Shown in pieces: positions 26,817 to 36,005 of a stretch of DNA of 64,000 nt. Position 1 is the stretch's first letter. Every line of letters begins with the position of its first letter. The stretch lies in the NCBI GenBank assembly GCA_029202545.1, contig CP119311.1:3348001-3412000 (forward strand), written 5' to 3'. The position numbers were made by a program, and so were the translations under genes. The notes beneath the pieces are model-generated. The model ran no database searches. It was not told the DNA's origin and saw only the letters and a program-made list of their open reading frames with translations. This DNA is from Candidatus Pseudobacter hemicellulosilyticus. Lineage in GTDB: Bacteria; Bacteroidota; Bacteroidia; Chitinophagales; Chitinophagaceae.

Positions 26817-28499
26817 ATGAACAAATCCACTCAATATAGTAAACTGGCTGGTCTGACCCTTGGCTTGCTGTCGCTGTTTGCCTGCAGCAAGAGCTTCCTG
26901 GACATTACGCCTACGGACACCATTGTGGACGCCAGCTTTTATAAAACAGACGCACAGCTGCTGGCCGGCACGCAACTGCTGTACAGCCAGGTCTGGTTTG
27001 ATTACAACGATAAAGCCTCTTATAACCTGGGTGATTTTCGCGGTGGCACCGCTTATTCCGCGTACAACGACCGGGGTAATGTACTCTTCAATACCACCGG
27101 GGAAACCATCGACAACGGTACTGCCTGGCGCGCCTTCTTTATTGTGGTGGCCCAGTCCAATATGGCCATCTCCAATATCAATGCCTATTCCGGGGAAGAA
27201 GTGACGGCGTCCATGAAGAAGCATTGTATTGCCGAAGCCCGTTTTATGCGGGCCCTGGCCTATCGCTTCCTGGTCATGAACTGGGGTGATGTGCCCATTA
27301 TCACGGATAACCTGGCCGTGATGTCTGATACTACTATTTCCCGCAACACCAGCAAAAGTGTCTGGCGTTTCATCACCAGTGAAATGCGGGCCGCCGCGGC
27401 TGATCTGCAGCCAACGCCCGTTCTGCCCGGCCGGGTGACCAGCTGGTCGGCCGAAGCCATGCTGGCCCGTCTTTACCTCACCCGTGCGGGTGTGGAATCC
27501 ACCGGCGGACAGCGTAACCAGCAGTTCCTGGACAGCGCCCGCTACTTTTCTGAAAGGGTCATTAAGAACGGCGGTTATACCCTCCTGGGTAATTATGCCA
27601 ATCTCTTCCTGTTCCCGTATGATAATAACACCGAATCTATCTTTTCCCTGCAATGGGTATACGCACCGGAAGTATGGGGTACACAGAATTCTGCCCCCGC
27701 CTACCTGGCCTATAGCAGTGATATTGCCAATGGCGACGGATGGGGCGGCGATAAAGGCGCTACTTTCTGGATGCTATCGCTCTATGACGGCTTTAATACC
27801 ACTACGCCGGAAGGCAATGTACTGGTGGGCCGGACCCTGGACCAGCGTCTCAAAGCTACCTTCATGCTGCCCGGCTTCAGTTATCCCGAGATCACACAGA
27901 CCATCCCCGGCGGAGAGCAGAAGCTCATCTTCCCCAATAATACCGCTGATCTGAGCTATGCTTCCATCAAAAAATATGTTACCGGTAAGGCCAAGGATGT
28001 AGGTGGACAGGCCGCTTCCCAGCGCTATGGGCATGATACCTATATGATGCGACTGGCAGAACTGTACCTGATCTATGCAGAAGCCGTACTGGGTAATGAT
28101 GCAGAGACCACCGATCCCACGGCCCTGGAATATTTCAATAAAGTGCATACCAGGTCCGGCCTCTCCAAATTTGAAGACCCGCTCACCATGGACGTGATCC
28201 TGAAAGAGCGCTTCATTGAATTTGCTATGGAAGGCATGAGCTGGTACGACCTGGTACAGCTGCATTATTACAATCCGCAAAAAGCGTACAGTATCCTGAA
28301 TGAACAGGACCGCGGGCTCTTTGCCATTGTGCCGGATGTATTCCCCAATCCCACCGAGTGGACCATCACCAAAACAGAATGGGCTACTACGGATAGGAAG
28401 ATCAACGCCAACAGCGGCAATTTCCTGCTGCCCATTCCTACTACGGAACTGAGCCAGGCGCCCAACCTGCGGAAACCTTCAGTGGATTATTATCAGTAA
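26817..28499 (+). CDS. SusD/RagB-family glycan-capturing lipoprotein
   Basis: 560 residues, with lipobox LFACS near residue 22. The N-terminal part has the usual FLDITPTDTIVDASFYKTDAQLLAGT opening and KKHCIAEARFMRALAYRFLVMNWGDVPII, the TPR-like core of SusD proteins. The C-terminal LAELYLIYAEAVLG, LKERFIEFAMEGMSWYDLVQLH and LLPIPTTEL segments complete the family signature. It forms the lid on the SusC barrel at the cell surface and binds the incoming manno-oligosaccharides. Confidence 0.93.
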   Translation: MNKSTQYSKLAGLTLGLLSLFACSKSFLDITPTDTIVDASFYKTDAQLLAGTQLLYSQVWFDYNDKASYNLGDFRGGTAYSAYNDRGNVLFNTTGETIDNGTAWRAFFIVVAQSNMAISNINAYSGEEVTASMKKHCIAEARFMRALAYRFLVMNWGDVPIITDNLAVMSDTTISRNTSKSVWRFITSEMRAAAADLQPTPVLPGRVTSWSAEAMLARLYLTRAGVESTGGQRNQQFLDSARYFSERVIKNGGYTLLGNYANLFLFPYDNNTESIFSLQWVYAPEVWGTQNSAPAYLAYSSDIANGDGWGGDKGATFWMLSLYDGFNTTTPEGNVLVGRTLDQRLKATFMLPGFSYPEITQTIPGGEQKLIFPNNTADLSYASIKKYVTGKAKDVGGQAASQRYGHDTYMMRLAELYLIYAEAVLGNDAETTDPTALEYFNKVHTRSGLSKFEDPLTMDVILKERFIEFAMEGMSWYDLVQLHYYNPQKAYSILNEQDRGLFAIVPDVFPNPTEWTITKTEWATTDRKINANSGNFLLPIPTTELSQAPNLRKPSVDYYQ

Positions 28500-28517
28500 T
28501 CAATTCAACTTTTTTAC

Positions 28518-29657
28518 ATGAAGCAGTTCATTCATAATATACAATTGCTGGCCCTCATGGCCGGACTGGTCCTGCTCTATACCGCCTGCAACAAGGATGA
28601 CGATGGCGGTACGCCGCTTGTCAGCTATGTCCGTGTCATGGATCCCGCCTCGGCGGACTCCCTGTTGATAGGCGCGGGCCAGGGCAATATGGTGGCCATT
28701 ATCGGGGAGAACCTGGGCAAGGCGAAGGAGGTCTGGTTCAACGACCAGAAAGCATACCTGGTGCCCACCTATATCACCAGCACGTCCATTATTACGGTGG
28801 TGCCTTCCAATATCCCGGAGAATATCAGCAATACCATGCGGATCATCTTCAGCAATGGCTATGTGCTGAGCCATCCCTTTGAAACGCAGATCAGCAAGCC
28901 CACCATGAGCAGCATGTTCAGTGAATATGTGGCCGAAGGCGAAGTGGCTACCATCCGCGGCAATTATTTCTATGAGCCCCTCACCGTGACCTTTGCCGGT
29001 GGTGTCACCGGTGAACTGGTATCGGTGAAGGATGAAGAGATCCAGGTAACCGTACCGGAAGGGGCGCAGCCCGGACAGCTTATTGTGAAGACCAATTTCG
29101 GTGAAACCAAATCCAATTTCTGGTTCCGCGATAACCGCAATATTGTGATCAGCAGTGATCCCTTTACCGGCTGGTGGAACGAGGGTTTTGTGGTCACCGA
29201 TCCGGGACCTGAAGATCCTGTAAAGATCAACGGCAATTATATCCGTGTACACGAAACCATTGGCAGCTGGACCTGGAAAGAAGTGGCAGGCGGTCCAAAC
29301 TACGCCATGGGTGATATCAGCAAGAATATCCCTGATGAAGCCATCATCAAACCCGAGAATTACAACCTGAAATTTGAGGTCAATACCCTGAAGCCCTATA
29401 ACAACAATATGATCAAGCTGAACTTTGGCCTGCCCAATGATTTCAACAATGATAATTATCTCTGGGCGCCGCCTATTGATACCAAGGGGAAATGGCAAAC
29501 CATTGTGATCCCCTTTGAAACGCTGACCAAAAATTTCGGTACCCTGACCGTCAATCCTGATGGGTATTGGACCCGCGTGCTGTTCCATGGCGCCGGTGAA
29601 CTGGATGCCGATATCAGCTTTGATAATTTCCGGGTAGTTCCTAAAACCTTAAAATAA
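28518..29657 (+). CDS. Surface glycan-binding lipoprotein with IPT/TIG domains (SGBP-B-like)
   Basis: 379 residues; lipobox YTACN near residue 24. Two IPT/TIG-type beta domains follow (about 38-110 and 118-205), with VAIIGENLGKAKEVWFNDQKA and ATIRGNYFYEPLTVTFAGG. The C-terminal third (FTGWWNEGFVVTDPGPEDP to the end) is a beta-sandwich rich in Trp and Tyr that resembles the glycan-binding domain of SGBP-B proteins. Its position straight after SusD is the standard one for a surface binder that keeps polysaccharide near the enzymes. Confidence 0.82.
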   Translation: MKQFIHNIQLLALMAGLVLLYTACNKDDDGGTPLVSYVRVMDPASADSLLIGAGQGNMVAIIGENLGKAKEVWFNDQKAYLVPTYITSTSIITVVPSNIPENISNTMRIIFSNGYVLSHPFETQISKPTMSSMFSEYVAEGEVATIRGNYFYEPLTVTFAGGVTGELVSVKDEEIQVTVPEGAQPGQLIVKTNFGETKSNFWFRDNRNIVISSDPFTGWWNEGFVVTDPGPEDPVKINGNYIRVHETIGSWTWKEVAGGPNYAMGDISKNIPDEAIIKPENYNLKFEVNTLKPYNNNMIKLNFGLPNDFNNDNYLWAPPIDTKGKWQTIVIPFETLTKNFGTLTVNPDGYWTRVLFHGAGELDADISFDNFRVVPKTLK

Positions 29658-29662
29658 CGGGT

Positions 29663-30958
29663 ATGTCCATAAAGATAACTTCCACGATAGCTGTCAGCCT
29701 GGCCCTCAGCGTACTGTTGCTGGCCATGCCCTCCTGCAAAAAGGATAAGTCGTCCGACAACGGACTCGTAGAGCTGAAAAGCTTTGGTCCTGCCGGCGTG
29801 AAACATGGCGAACAGATCAGGTTCCTTGGCCGTAACCTGGACAAGGTCACTGCCATTGTACTTGGCGGCGCCACGGTTGACCAGAAGAGTTTCGTATTCC
29901 AGACAAAAGATAGTATTGGTTTGATAGTACCCCAGGCCAGTGTGCGCGGTAAAGCTGTGCTCAAAACACCTGATGGCGATATTACTTCCAAAGCTTTTAT
30001 TGATTTTGAAGTAGGCGTTACCATTGCTGATTTTCCTGATCATGCCAAACCCGGCGATCAGATCACTATTACCGGCGCCTACCTCAACTGGATCACCGGG
30101 ATCAAATTTGCCCGGGATACCACCGTAACGCAATTTGTCAGCGTAGCGCATGATCAACTGGTGGTCACTGTGCCTATCACGGCCGAGACCGGCACCCTGA
30201 TCTTTTATACGACCGGCACGGAACCGCTGGAAATAGAAACGGAGACCATGCTGGAGCTGACAGAACCCACCCTGATGAGCTTATCGCCCAACCCCGTAGA
30301 ACGTGGTGGGGTGCTGACCATCCAGGGGACCGACCTGGACCTGGTAGAAAGCGTATCCTTTGCTGGTGTGCAGACACCCATCACCAGCTTTGCCAGTAAG
30401 TCGGAGTCCGAGATCACGGTCACTGTTCCGGAAAATGCGGGCAAAGGATATGTATCCATTAAATCCTATTCCGGCATCACAGTTACCTCAACAGAAGTGC
30501 TGCTGCTGGCAGGCGATCTGCCGCCGCTGCCTGCCTTCCCGCTGGCGCTCTATACGGATGGGCTGGAGAACGGCTTCCAGGACTGGTCCTGGACCGCGGG
30601 CAAAGATTTTGGCAGCAATGAACAGGTGCGCGATGGGCTCAAGGCCATCAAAGCCACCTATGGTGAAAACGGCTATGAAGGCATCAGCCTGCACAGTGAT
30701 GTTGGTGTGTCTACTGCCGGTTATACAAAACTGGAATTCTCCATCTATGGCAGCCCAGGCCTGGACGGTAAAAAGCTGAACCTGGTTGTTAATGGCGACT
30801 GGGGCAATGCCTATAAGTCTACCATTAAAGAAGGCGAATGGCAGACCATCACCTTCAACCTGGCGGATATTGGCGCACCCGATCCCCTGAAGGAACTGAT
30901 CTTCCAGTCGGACGGATGGAGTGGCGTGCTTTATATTGACCATGTGGGACTTCGTTAA
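29663..30958 (+). CDS. Second surface glycan-binding lipoprotein with IPT/TIG domains
   Basis: 431 residues, starting five bases after the previous stop; lipobox around MPSCK. Three IPT/TIG-like repeats can be traced (near 32-100, 110-180 and 195-270), with LKSFGPAGVKHGEQIRFLGRNL, PDHAKPGDQITITGAYL and LSPNPVERGGVLTIQGTDL. A C-terminal beta-sandwich of about 150 residues follows (LYTDGLENGFQDWSW to YIDHVGLR), whose layout is that of a carbohydrate-binding module. It is organised like its neighbour but has one more repeat, so the two are probably paralogues binding different parts of the glycan. Confidence 0.8.
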   Translation: MSIKITSTIAVSLALSVLLLAMPSCKKDKSSDNGLVELKSFGPAGVKHGEQIRFLGRNLDKVTAIVLGGATVDQKSFVFQTKDSIGLIVPQASVRGKAVLKTPDGDITSKAFIDFEVGVTIADFPDHAKPGDQITITGAYLNWITGIKFARDTTVTQFVSVAHDQLVVTVPITAETGTLIFYTTGTEPLEIETETMLELTEPTLMSLSPNPVERGGVLTIQGTDLDLVESVSFAGVQTPITSFASKSESEITVTVPENAGKGYVSIKSYSGITVTSTEVLLLAGDLPPLPAFPLALYTDGLENGFQDWSWTAGKDFGSNEQVRDGLKAIKATYGENGYEGISLHSDVGVSTAGYTKLEFSIYGSPGLDGKKLNLVVNGDWGNAYKSTIKEGEWQTITFNLADIGAPDPLKELIFQSDGWSGVLYIDHVGLR

Positions 30959-30991
30959 CAGCAGGCAAGCAATCCAATATAATTAACGATA

Positions 30992-32179
30992 ATGAACAAA
31001 GAGTTTGAAAGCAGAAAGGCAGACCTGCAGACTGCTTATCAGTTGCTGGTCGACAGGAAGAATCGAAAAAAAGCGCTTAGTAACGGGATCTACGACAAAT
31101 ATGAGTGGCCGGTCTTAACCGCTGCTCATGCCCCGGTCTTCTGGCGGTACGATATGGACCCCGCCACCAATCCTTTCCTGATGGAACGTTTTGGCATCAA
31201 CGCCGTCATGAATGCGGGCGCCATCCGGCTCAACGGCAAATACCTGCTGATAGCCCGGGTGGAAGGGGTGGATCGCAAATCCTTCTTTGCCGTGGCTGAA
31301 AGTGACAACGGCGTTGACGGGTTCCGCTTCTGGGACCATCCGGTGGCCATGCCCGAGCCCATAGAGCCGGAGACCAATATCTACGATATGCGGGTGGTAG
31401 AGCATGAGGATGGCTGGATCTATGGCCTGTTCTGTACAGAGCGGCGCGATCCTTCCGCCAGTGCCGCCAACCAGGCCGCAGCCGTAGCCCAGTGCGGCAT
31501 CGCCCGCACCAAGGACCTGGTACACTGGGAGCGGCTGCCGGACCTGCAGACGCCCTCGCCCCAGCAACGCAACGTAGTGCTGCACCCGGAATATGTAAAA
31601 GGTAAATATGCTTTTTATACCAGGCCGCAGGACAGTTTTATAGAAGCCGGCAGCGGTGGTGGTATCGGCTTTGGGCTAAGTAATACCATTGACCCCGCCG
31701 TGGTGCCCGAAGAAACGGTGATAGACCAGAAAACATACCATACCGTGTATGAGGCCAAGAACGGCCTGGGGCCTTCACCTGTCCGGACCGACAAAGGCTG
31801 GCTGCACCTGGCCCACGGTGTACGGAATACTGCCGCCGGATTGCGGTATGTATTGTATCTTTTCATGACCAGCCTGGATGATATCAGCCGGGTGATCTAT
31901 AAACCCGCCGGATATTTTATAGCGCCGGAAGGCGATGAAAGGGTGGGGGATGTGTCCAATGTGGTGTTCTCCAACGGCTGGATCGTCAATGAAGAGGGAA
32001 AGGTGTTCATCTATTACGCTTCTTCCGATACCAGGATCCATGTGGCTACTTCCACTATCGGGCAGCTGCTGGACTATGTGGTCAATACGCCGGAAGACGG
32101 GTTGCGGTCCGCTACTTCAGTGGAACGGCTGAACAGGATCATCGACAAAAACCTTCAACTGGAAATGATAATAAGTTAA
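30992..32179 (+). CDS. GH130 glycosidase/phosphorylase, mannosyl-glucose phosphorylase type
   Basis: 395 residues, no signal peptide, hence cytoplasmic or periplasm-independent. The N-terminus WPVLTAAHAPVFWRYD and the body motifs INAVMNAGAIRLNGKYLLIARVEG and ETNIYDMRVVEHEDG are those of family GH130 subfamily 1, the 4-O-beta-mannosyl-glucose phosphorylases. These split Man-beta-1,4-Glc with phosphate into mannose 1-phosphate and glucose, saving one ATP. In glucomannan or after epimerisation of mannobiose, that is the intracellular end of mannan breakdown. No epimerase is in the window. Confidence 0.88.
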   Translation: MNKEFESRKADLQTAYQLLVDRKNRKKALSNGIYDKYEWPVLTAAHAPVFWRYDMDPATNPFLMERFGINAVMNAGAIRLNGKYLLIARVEGVDRKSFFAVAESDNGVDGFRFWDHPVAMPEPIEPETNIYDMRVVEHEDGWIYGLFCTERRDPSASAANQAAAVAQCGIARTKDLVHWERLPDLQTPSPQQRNVVLHPEYVKGKYAFYTRPQDSFIEAGSGGGIGFGLSNTIDPAVVPEETVIDQKTYHTVYEAKNGLGPSPVRTDKGWLHLAHGVRNTAAGLRYVLYLFMTSLDDISRVIYKPAGYFIAPEGDERVGDVSNVVFSNGWIVNEEGKVFIYYASSDTRIHVATSTIGQLLDYVVNTPEDGLRSATSVERLNRIIDKNLQLEMIIS

Positions 32180-32182
32180 ACG

Positions 32183-33127
32183 ATGAAGAAAAATATTGTT
32201 TTGGGAGCAATGCTGCTCCTGGCTTCATGGGTAGTCGGACAACCGGTCAGGGAGTACGGTCAGTTGCGTGTTACAGGCACGCAGCTGACCGCTTCCGATG
32301 GCCGGCCGGTAGTCCTGAAAGGGATGAGCTTTGGCTGGAGCTGTTTTCATCCCCGCTTCTATACCGCCGGCGCCGTAAAGGAGTTGAAAGAAAAATGGCA
32401 TTCCAATGTGGTCCGGGCCTCCCTTGGCGTAGAGCCCAATGGCGGCTACCTCAAGGAAAAGGAAAGATCATTTGCACTGATCAAAACGGTAGTGGATGCG
32501 GCTATCAAAGAAGGTATCTATGTTATCATCGACTGGCATAGCCACAATATCAATCTGCCGGAGGCAAAAGAATTCTTCACGCGGATGGCCACGCTCTACA
32601 AGGATGCGCCCAATGTGATCTATGAGATCTTCAATGAGCCCGATGAAGAAAGCTGGGCGGAAGTAAAACAGTATTCCATTGAGCTTATTCAAACCATCCG
32701 GGCCATTGATCCGGACAATATCATCCTGGTGGGCACGCCGCACTGGGACCAGGATATTCACCTGGCTGCTGCGGATCCTATCAAAGGATTTGACAACCTT
32801 ATGTACACCATGCATTTTTATGCAGCCACGCACAAGCAGTTCCTGCGGGATCGCACCGATGCCGCTATCCAGGCCGGGCTGCCCATCTTCATCTCTGAAT
32901 CTGCCGGTATGGAAGCCACAGGTGACGGACCTATTGATGTCAAAGAATGGGAAGCCTATATCCAGTGGATGAAAGACCGTAAGCTGAGCTGGATCACCTG
33001 GTCGGTATCGGATAAGAACGAGACCTGTTCAGTCCTCCTGCCCAGTGCGGGTTCCCATGGCAACTGGAAAAAGAAGGACATCAAGGAATCAGGATTGCTG
33101 GTCATTCAGTACCTCAAAGATTTTTAA
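32183..33127 (+). CDS. Endo-beta-1,4-glycanase, glycoside hydrolase family 5
   Basis: 314 residues with a signal peptide (about 1-19). The barrel shows family 5 motifs: GRPVVLKGMSFGW, NVVRASLGV, VIIDWHSH, the acid/base Glu152 in EIFNEP, MHFYAATH and the nucleophile Glu239 in FISESAG. The pattern is that of subfamily GH5_2, mostly beta-1,4-glucanases, some acting on glucomannan or mannan. It starts three bases after the GH130 stop, so both are cotranscribed. No binding module is attached. An endo-acting role on glucomannan is inferred from the locus. Confidence 0.9.
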   Translation: MKKNIVLGAMLLLASWVVGQPVREYGQLRVTGTQLTASDGRPVVLKGMSFGWSCFHPRFYTAGAVKELKEKWHSNVVRASLGVEPNGGYLKEKERSFALIKTVVDAAIKEGIYVIIDWHSHNINLPEAKEFFTRMATLYKDAPNVIYEIFNEPDEESWAEVKQYSIELIQTIRAIDPDNIILVGTPHWDQDIHLAAADPIKGFDNLMYTMHFYAATHKQFLRDRTDAAIQAGLPIFISESAGMEATGDGPIDVKEWEAYIQWMKDRKLSWITWSVSDKNETCSVLLPSAGSHGNWKKKDIKESGLLVIQYLKDF

Positions 33128-33188
33128 TAATAAAACTTGGGTCGCTTACTATCATCATACGGGCATTGGCGGCGTAGCCGGAAGAAAA

Positions 33189-33258
33189 TTTGGGACGAAC
33201 CAATGGCGGTCCTGACTTGTCAGGATAGCCTGAAAAGATTTTGGTACGAACCAATGGC
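33189..33258 (+). repeat. Two direct copies of a 19-bp motif before the GH26 gene
   Basis: TTTGGGACGAACCAATGGC (33189-33207) and TTTGGTACGAACCAATGGC (33240-33258) differ at one base and are offset by 51 bases. Each is close to a palindrome in its first 14 bases and resembles the perfect palindrome at 6005-6020. They lie in the leader between the GH5 stop and the GH26 start. Confidence 0.65.
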
Positions 33259-33304
33259 TTTTCTGCCCTGTCTGCTGCATTGTTTTATGCCGGCAGGCAG
33301 GTGG

Positions 33305-34369
33305 ATGCGGCTTAGGCGTTCCGGCTTGCTGGTACTTTGCCTGGGCTGCCTGCTCAGTATAAGCGCTTGCAGCAAAGGCGGTGGTGCGGAGCCCGATCCA
33401 CCGGCGCCACCGCCTCCTGATCCGGAACCGGAATATGCTTTGTCTACCCGGGCGGCGCTGGTCAATGACAAAGCCACACCGGAGGCAAAGAAAGTGTATG
33501 AATTCTTACGCAAACAGTTTGGCCGGAAGATCATTTCCGGGGTCATGACCCTGAACAGCTTTGACGAGGTGAACTGGTTAAAAGAAAATACCGGGAAAGA
33601 ACCCGGTATTGTTGGACTTGACTTCATGCATTGCTTCAGGGGTTACACCTGGTATAATGACCAGGAACCCGTTAACGATGCCATTGCTTACTGGAACCGA
33701 AAAGGTTTGCCGGTCTTTTGCTGGCATTGGCGGGATCCCTCCCGCGCTACGGAAGCCTTTTATACCAGCGGTACATCTTTCGATGTATCGAAGATCAGTG
33801 ATCCGGCTTCGGCGGAATACAAGGCCATGCTGGCCGATATAGATGCACTTGCCGGACAGTTGAAAATATTGCAGGACCGTAAGGTGCCGGTGCTCTGGCG
33901 GCCGCTGCATGAGGCGGCCGGCGGCTGGTTCTGGTGGGGCGCCAAAGGAGGCGCCGCCTGTAAGCAATTATACATTACTATGTACCAGCGCCTGGTAGAG
34001 CACCATCAGTTAAATAACCTGATCTGGATCTGGACCAGGGAGGCCAATGATACGGACTGGTATCCCGGTGATGCCTATGTGGACATCATTGGCCGGGATA
34101 TTTACCAGCAGGGCAACCATGGGGCGCAGACGGCGGAGTGGAATGCCATCCGCAGCGGGTACGGGAACAATAAGCTGGTAGCCCTTTCGGAATGTGGTTC
34201 CAATCCCGATCCGGATCTCCTGCAAAGAGAAAAAGGATACTGGAGCTGGTTCATGACCTGGTACGGAGATTTTGTCCGCAAGCCGGAGCACAATACGCTT
34301 GACGGATGGAAGAAGATCATGAACAGCGGGTACGTACTTACGCTCGACGAAATGCCTTCCCTGCAATGA
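33305..34369 (+). CDS. Endo-beta-1,4-mannanase, glycoside hydrolase family 26, surface lipoprotein
   Basis: 354 residues from ATG 33305; starts further upstream (33204, 33255, 33287) would add residues before the signal peptide, whose lipobox is SISAC (Cys22). A Pro-rich linker (30-42) precedes the catalytic barrel. The acid/base Glu203 is in WRPLHEAAGGWFWWG and the nucleophile Glu296 in ALSECGS, both diagnostic of GH26. The linker and the lipid anchor suggest display at the cell surface, where it would cut mannan chains before import. The gene closes the mannan locus, 15 bases from the convergent stress gene. Confidence 0.92.
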   Translation: MRLRRSGLLVLCLGCLLSISACSKGGGAEPDPPAPPPPDPEPEYALSTRAALVNDKATPEAKKVYEFLRKQFGRKIISGVMTLNSFDEVNWLKENTGKEPGIVGLDFMHCFRGYTWYNDQEPVNDAIAYWNRKGLPVFCWHWRDPSRATEAFYTSGTSFDVSKISDPASAEYKAMLADIDALAGQLKILQDRKVPVLWRPLHEAAGGWFWWGAKGGAACKQLYITMYQRLVEHHQLNNLIWIWTREANDTDWYPGDAYVDIIGRDIYQQGNHGAQTAEWNAIRSGYGNNKLVALSECGSNPDPDLLQREKGYWSWFMTWYGDFVRKPEHNTLDGWKKIMNSGYVLTLDEMPSLQ

Positions 34370-34384
34370 TCAGTTACAGCCTGC

Positions 34385-35206
34385 TTATTTGTGCGCAATG
34401 AACACGGGCATCCGATGCTCCATGATCACTTTGTACGCAAAACTGCGTTTGAACAACTGCGAGAGGGAAGAACGGCCAAAAGCGCCACTCACCATAATGC
34501 TTCCTTTTTGTTCTCCGATCCATCCGGCCAGCTCATTGCTGTTGTCAGCCTTGAGGGTAAAATAACCACATTGGTCGTAGTGCCTGCAGGCCAGGTCGCG
34601 GATCTGTTGTTTGTCGGGCATTTCTGCTTCGGGATCCTTGTCTACATACACAATGAGGGTCTTACCGCCGGTGAATTCGGGGAAGAGGTAAGAGAACTGT
34701 TTAATGGCAAATACGGAAGAGGCCGATCCGTCGTACATCAGGATATTGGTACCGGGGAACTCAAAATTTTCCGGGACCAGGATTACGGGGCATTCTGCAT
34801 GCCGCAGGATATCCTGGAGCTGTTCGTTGATGAGTTCACCGGTATTGCTGTAAAAAGCTTCACTGCCAATCACCAGGAGGTCGCAATAGCGGGTTTCCTG
34901 TTTGATCTCGGCAAGGGTATAGTCATAGAGGTGTTTGGACACTTTATGGGGAATATGGTGGGCCAGGCAAAAAGCCTCAAAGCGGCTGACCTTGGATTCC
35001 ACGGGGATGGCCGGCTGGTTGATAGGGGGCACCAGGACCGGGCCGGCTGCCGATGAGGCAGTATAACTCCAGAAGTCCGAAAAATCGATATGGGGGAGGA
35101 AGACGCCGGAAACCGTTACAGGAGCTAACTGGTGCAGGCCAAGCACAAATTGCAACGCGCCTTCCGAAAAATGCATGCTGTCGAAAGCCACCATTATCTT
35201 TTTCAT
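34385..35206 (-). CDS. Tandem-domain universal stress protein
   Basis: 273 residues containing two UspA-like domains (about 1-145 and 150-273). The first has KIMVAFDSMHFSEGALQF and LRHAECPVILVP, the second ILMYDGSASSVFAIKQF and the phosphate-loop-like SGAFGRSSLSQLFKRS, so the nucleotide site is better kept in the second domain. Bacteroidota often carry such fused Usp proteins, induced by stress or starvation. It is a single cytoplasmic gene, divergent from the Gly/Tyr-rich protein. Confidence 0.88.
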   Translation of the reverse strand: MKKIMVAFDSMHFSEGALQFVLGLHQLAPVTVSGVFLPHIDFSDFWSYTASSAAGPVLVPPINQPAIPVESKVSRFEAFCLAHHIPHKVSKHLYDYTLAEIKQETRYCDLLVIGSEAFYSNTGELINEQLQDILRHAECPVILVPENFEFPGTNILMYDGSASSVFAIKQFSYLFPEFTGGKTLIVYVDKDPEAEMPDKQQIRDLACRHYDQCGYFTLKADNSNELAGWIGEQKGSIMVSGAFGRSSLSQLFKRSFAYKVIMEHRMPVFIAHK

Positions 35207-35396
35207 ATGCGGAAGTTTAGTACCCTTAAATTAGTTCAGTACCTGCTGGCAGGGCATGACGAGCATCAGCCGGGCGACTGTTTTCCGGCAGGAAACTACC
35301 AATTGTTAGCAAAAAGTTATAGTAGAGGTTCTACCCCAACCTTTGGCCTCTTTTGCCGTCTATATCTATATAAGTACATAAGTAAATCATTCAATT

Positions 35397-35867
35397 ATGA
35401 AAAAGCTCCTGATAGTATTGTTCGCAGTTGGACTGGCGCTGGGTGCATCGGCCCAGAAAGTGATCCGGGGCGGCTCCTACCATAGACCTCCCCGCGTGAT
35501 AGTGACCCCTGGTATCGGATTCGGCTTTGGCTATGGATACGGGATGGGAATGATGTCACCTTTCTACAGACCCTATTATGATCCCTTCTATTATCCCTAC
35601 GGCGGTAACGCACGTAACCGGCCCTCCAGGCTGGACCGGGAGATCCAGGATATTCAGGCTGATTATGCCGATCGTATTGAATCCGTGCGGCTGAACAGGG
35701 AATTGTCCGGTAAGGAAAGAAGGCAGCTGATCCGTTCCCTGAAAGCGGAGCGCGACCAGCGGGTGCTGGATACCCGGAAGAACTATTATTACAAACGGTC
35801 AGGCCAGGACAGACCGGAGCGTCCCTCCGAAAAGCCGGCTGATGCCAATGACGATAGTCAAGGATAA
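35397..35867 (+). CDS. Secreted Gly/Tyr-rich protein with a charged coiled-coil tail, hypothetical
   Basis: 156 residues with a clear signal peptide (1-19, ending GASAQ). The middle is rich in Gly, Tyr, Phe and Pro (residues 33-65), and the tail (70-125) is a charged helix with RLDREIQDIQADYADRIESVRLNREL, fit to form a coiled coil. No enzyme motif. Similar small exported proteins are frequent in Chitinophagaceae; the role is unknown. A good terminator follows 24 bases after the stop, so it is monocistronic. Confidence 0.75.
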   Translation: MKKLLIVLFAVGLALGASAQKVIRGGSYHRPPRVIVTPGIGFGFGYGYGMGMMSPFYRPYYDPFYYPYGGNARNRPSRLDREIQDIQADYADRIESVRLNRELSGKERRQLIRSLKAERDQRVLDTRKNYYYKRSGQDRPERPSEKPADANDDSQG

Positions 35868-35894
35868 GATCCTTGCGGGGTTTAAGAATAGAAA

Positions 35895-35921
35895 GGGTGT
35901 GCGGTTGCACATCCTTTTTTT
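35895..35921 (+). terminator. Intrinsic terminator of the Gly/Tyr-rich protein gene
   Basis: GGGTGTGC (35895-35902) pairs with GCACATCC (35907-35914) with one G-T pair and loop GGTT, followed by seven T. Confidence 0.8.
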
Positions 35922-36005
35922 GTGGTTTCGTTTCAACCTTGACATTATGGCGCCAAAGCTTATTGCTCTCCTTGTTTTATGGAATAGCTATTCCGGCAAT
36001 GATAC

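Noticed and set aside
33137..33304. N-terminal extension of the GH26 frame
   Set aside because: It starts at a TTG and translates the two 19-base repeats; the signal peptide and lipobox start at the ATG at 33305.
34391..35056. 221-codon plus-strand frame over the universal stress protein
   Set aside because: Antisense to a clear two-domain Usp gene and without recognisable features.
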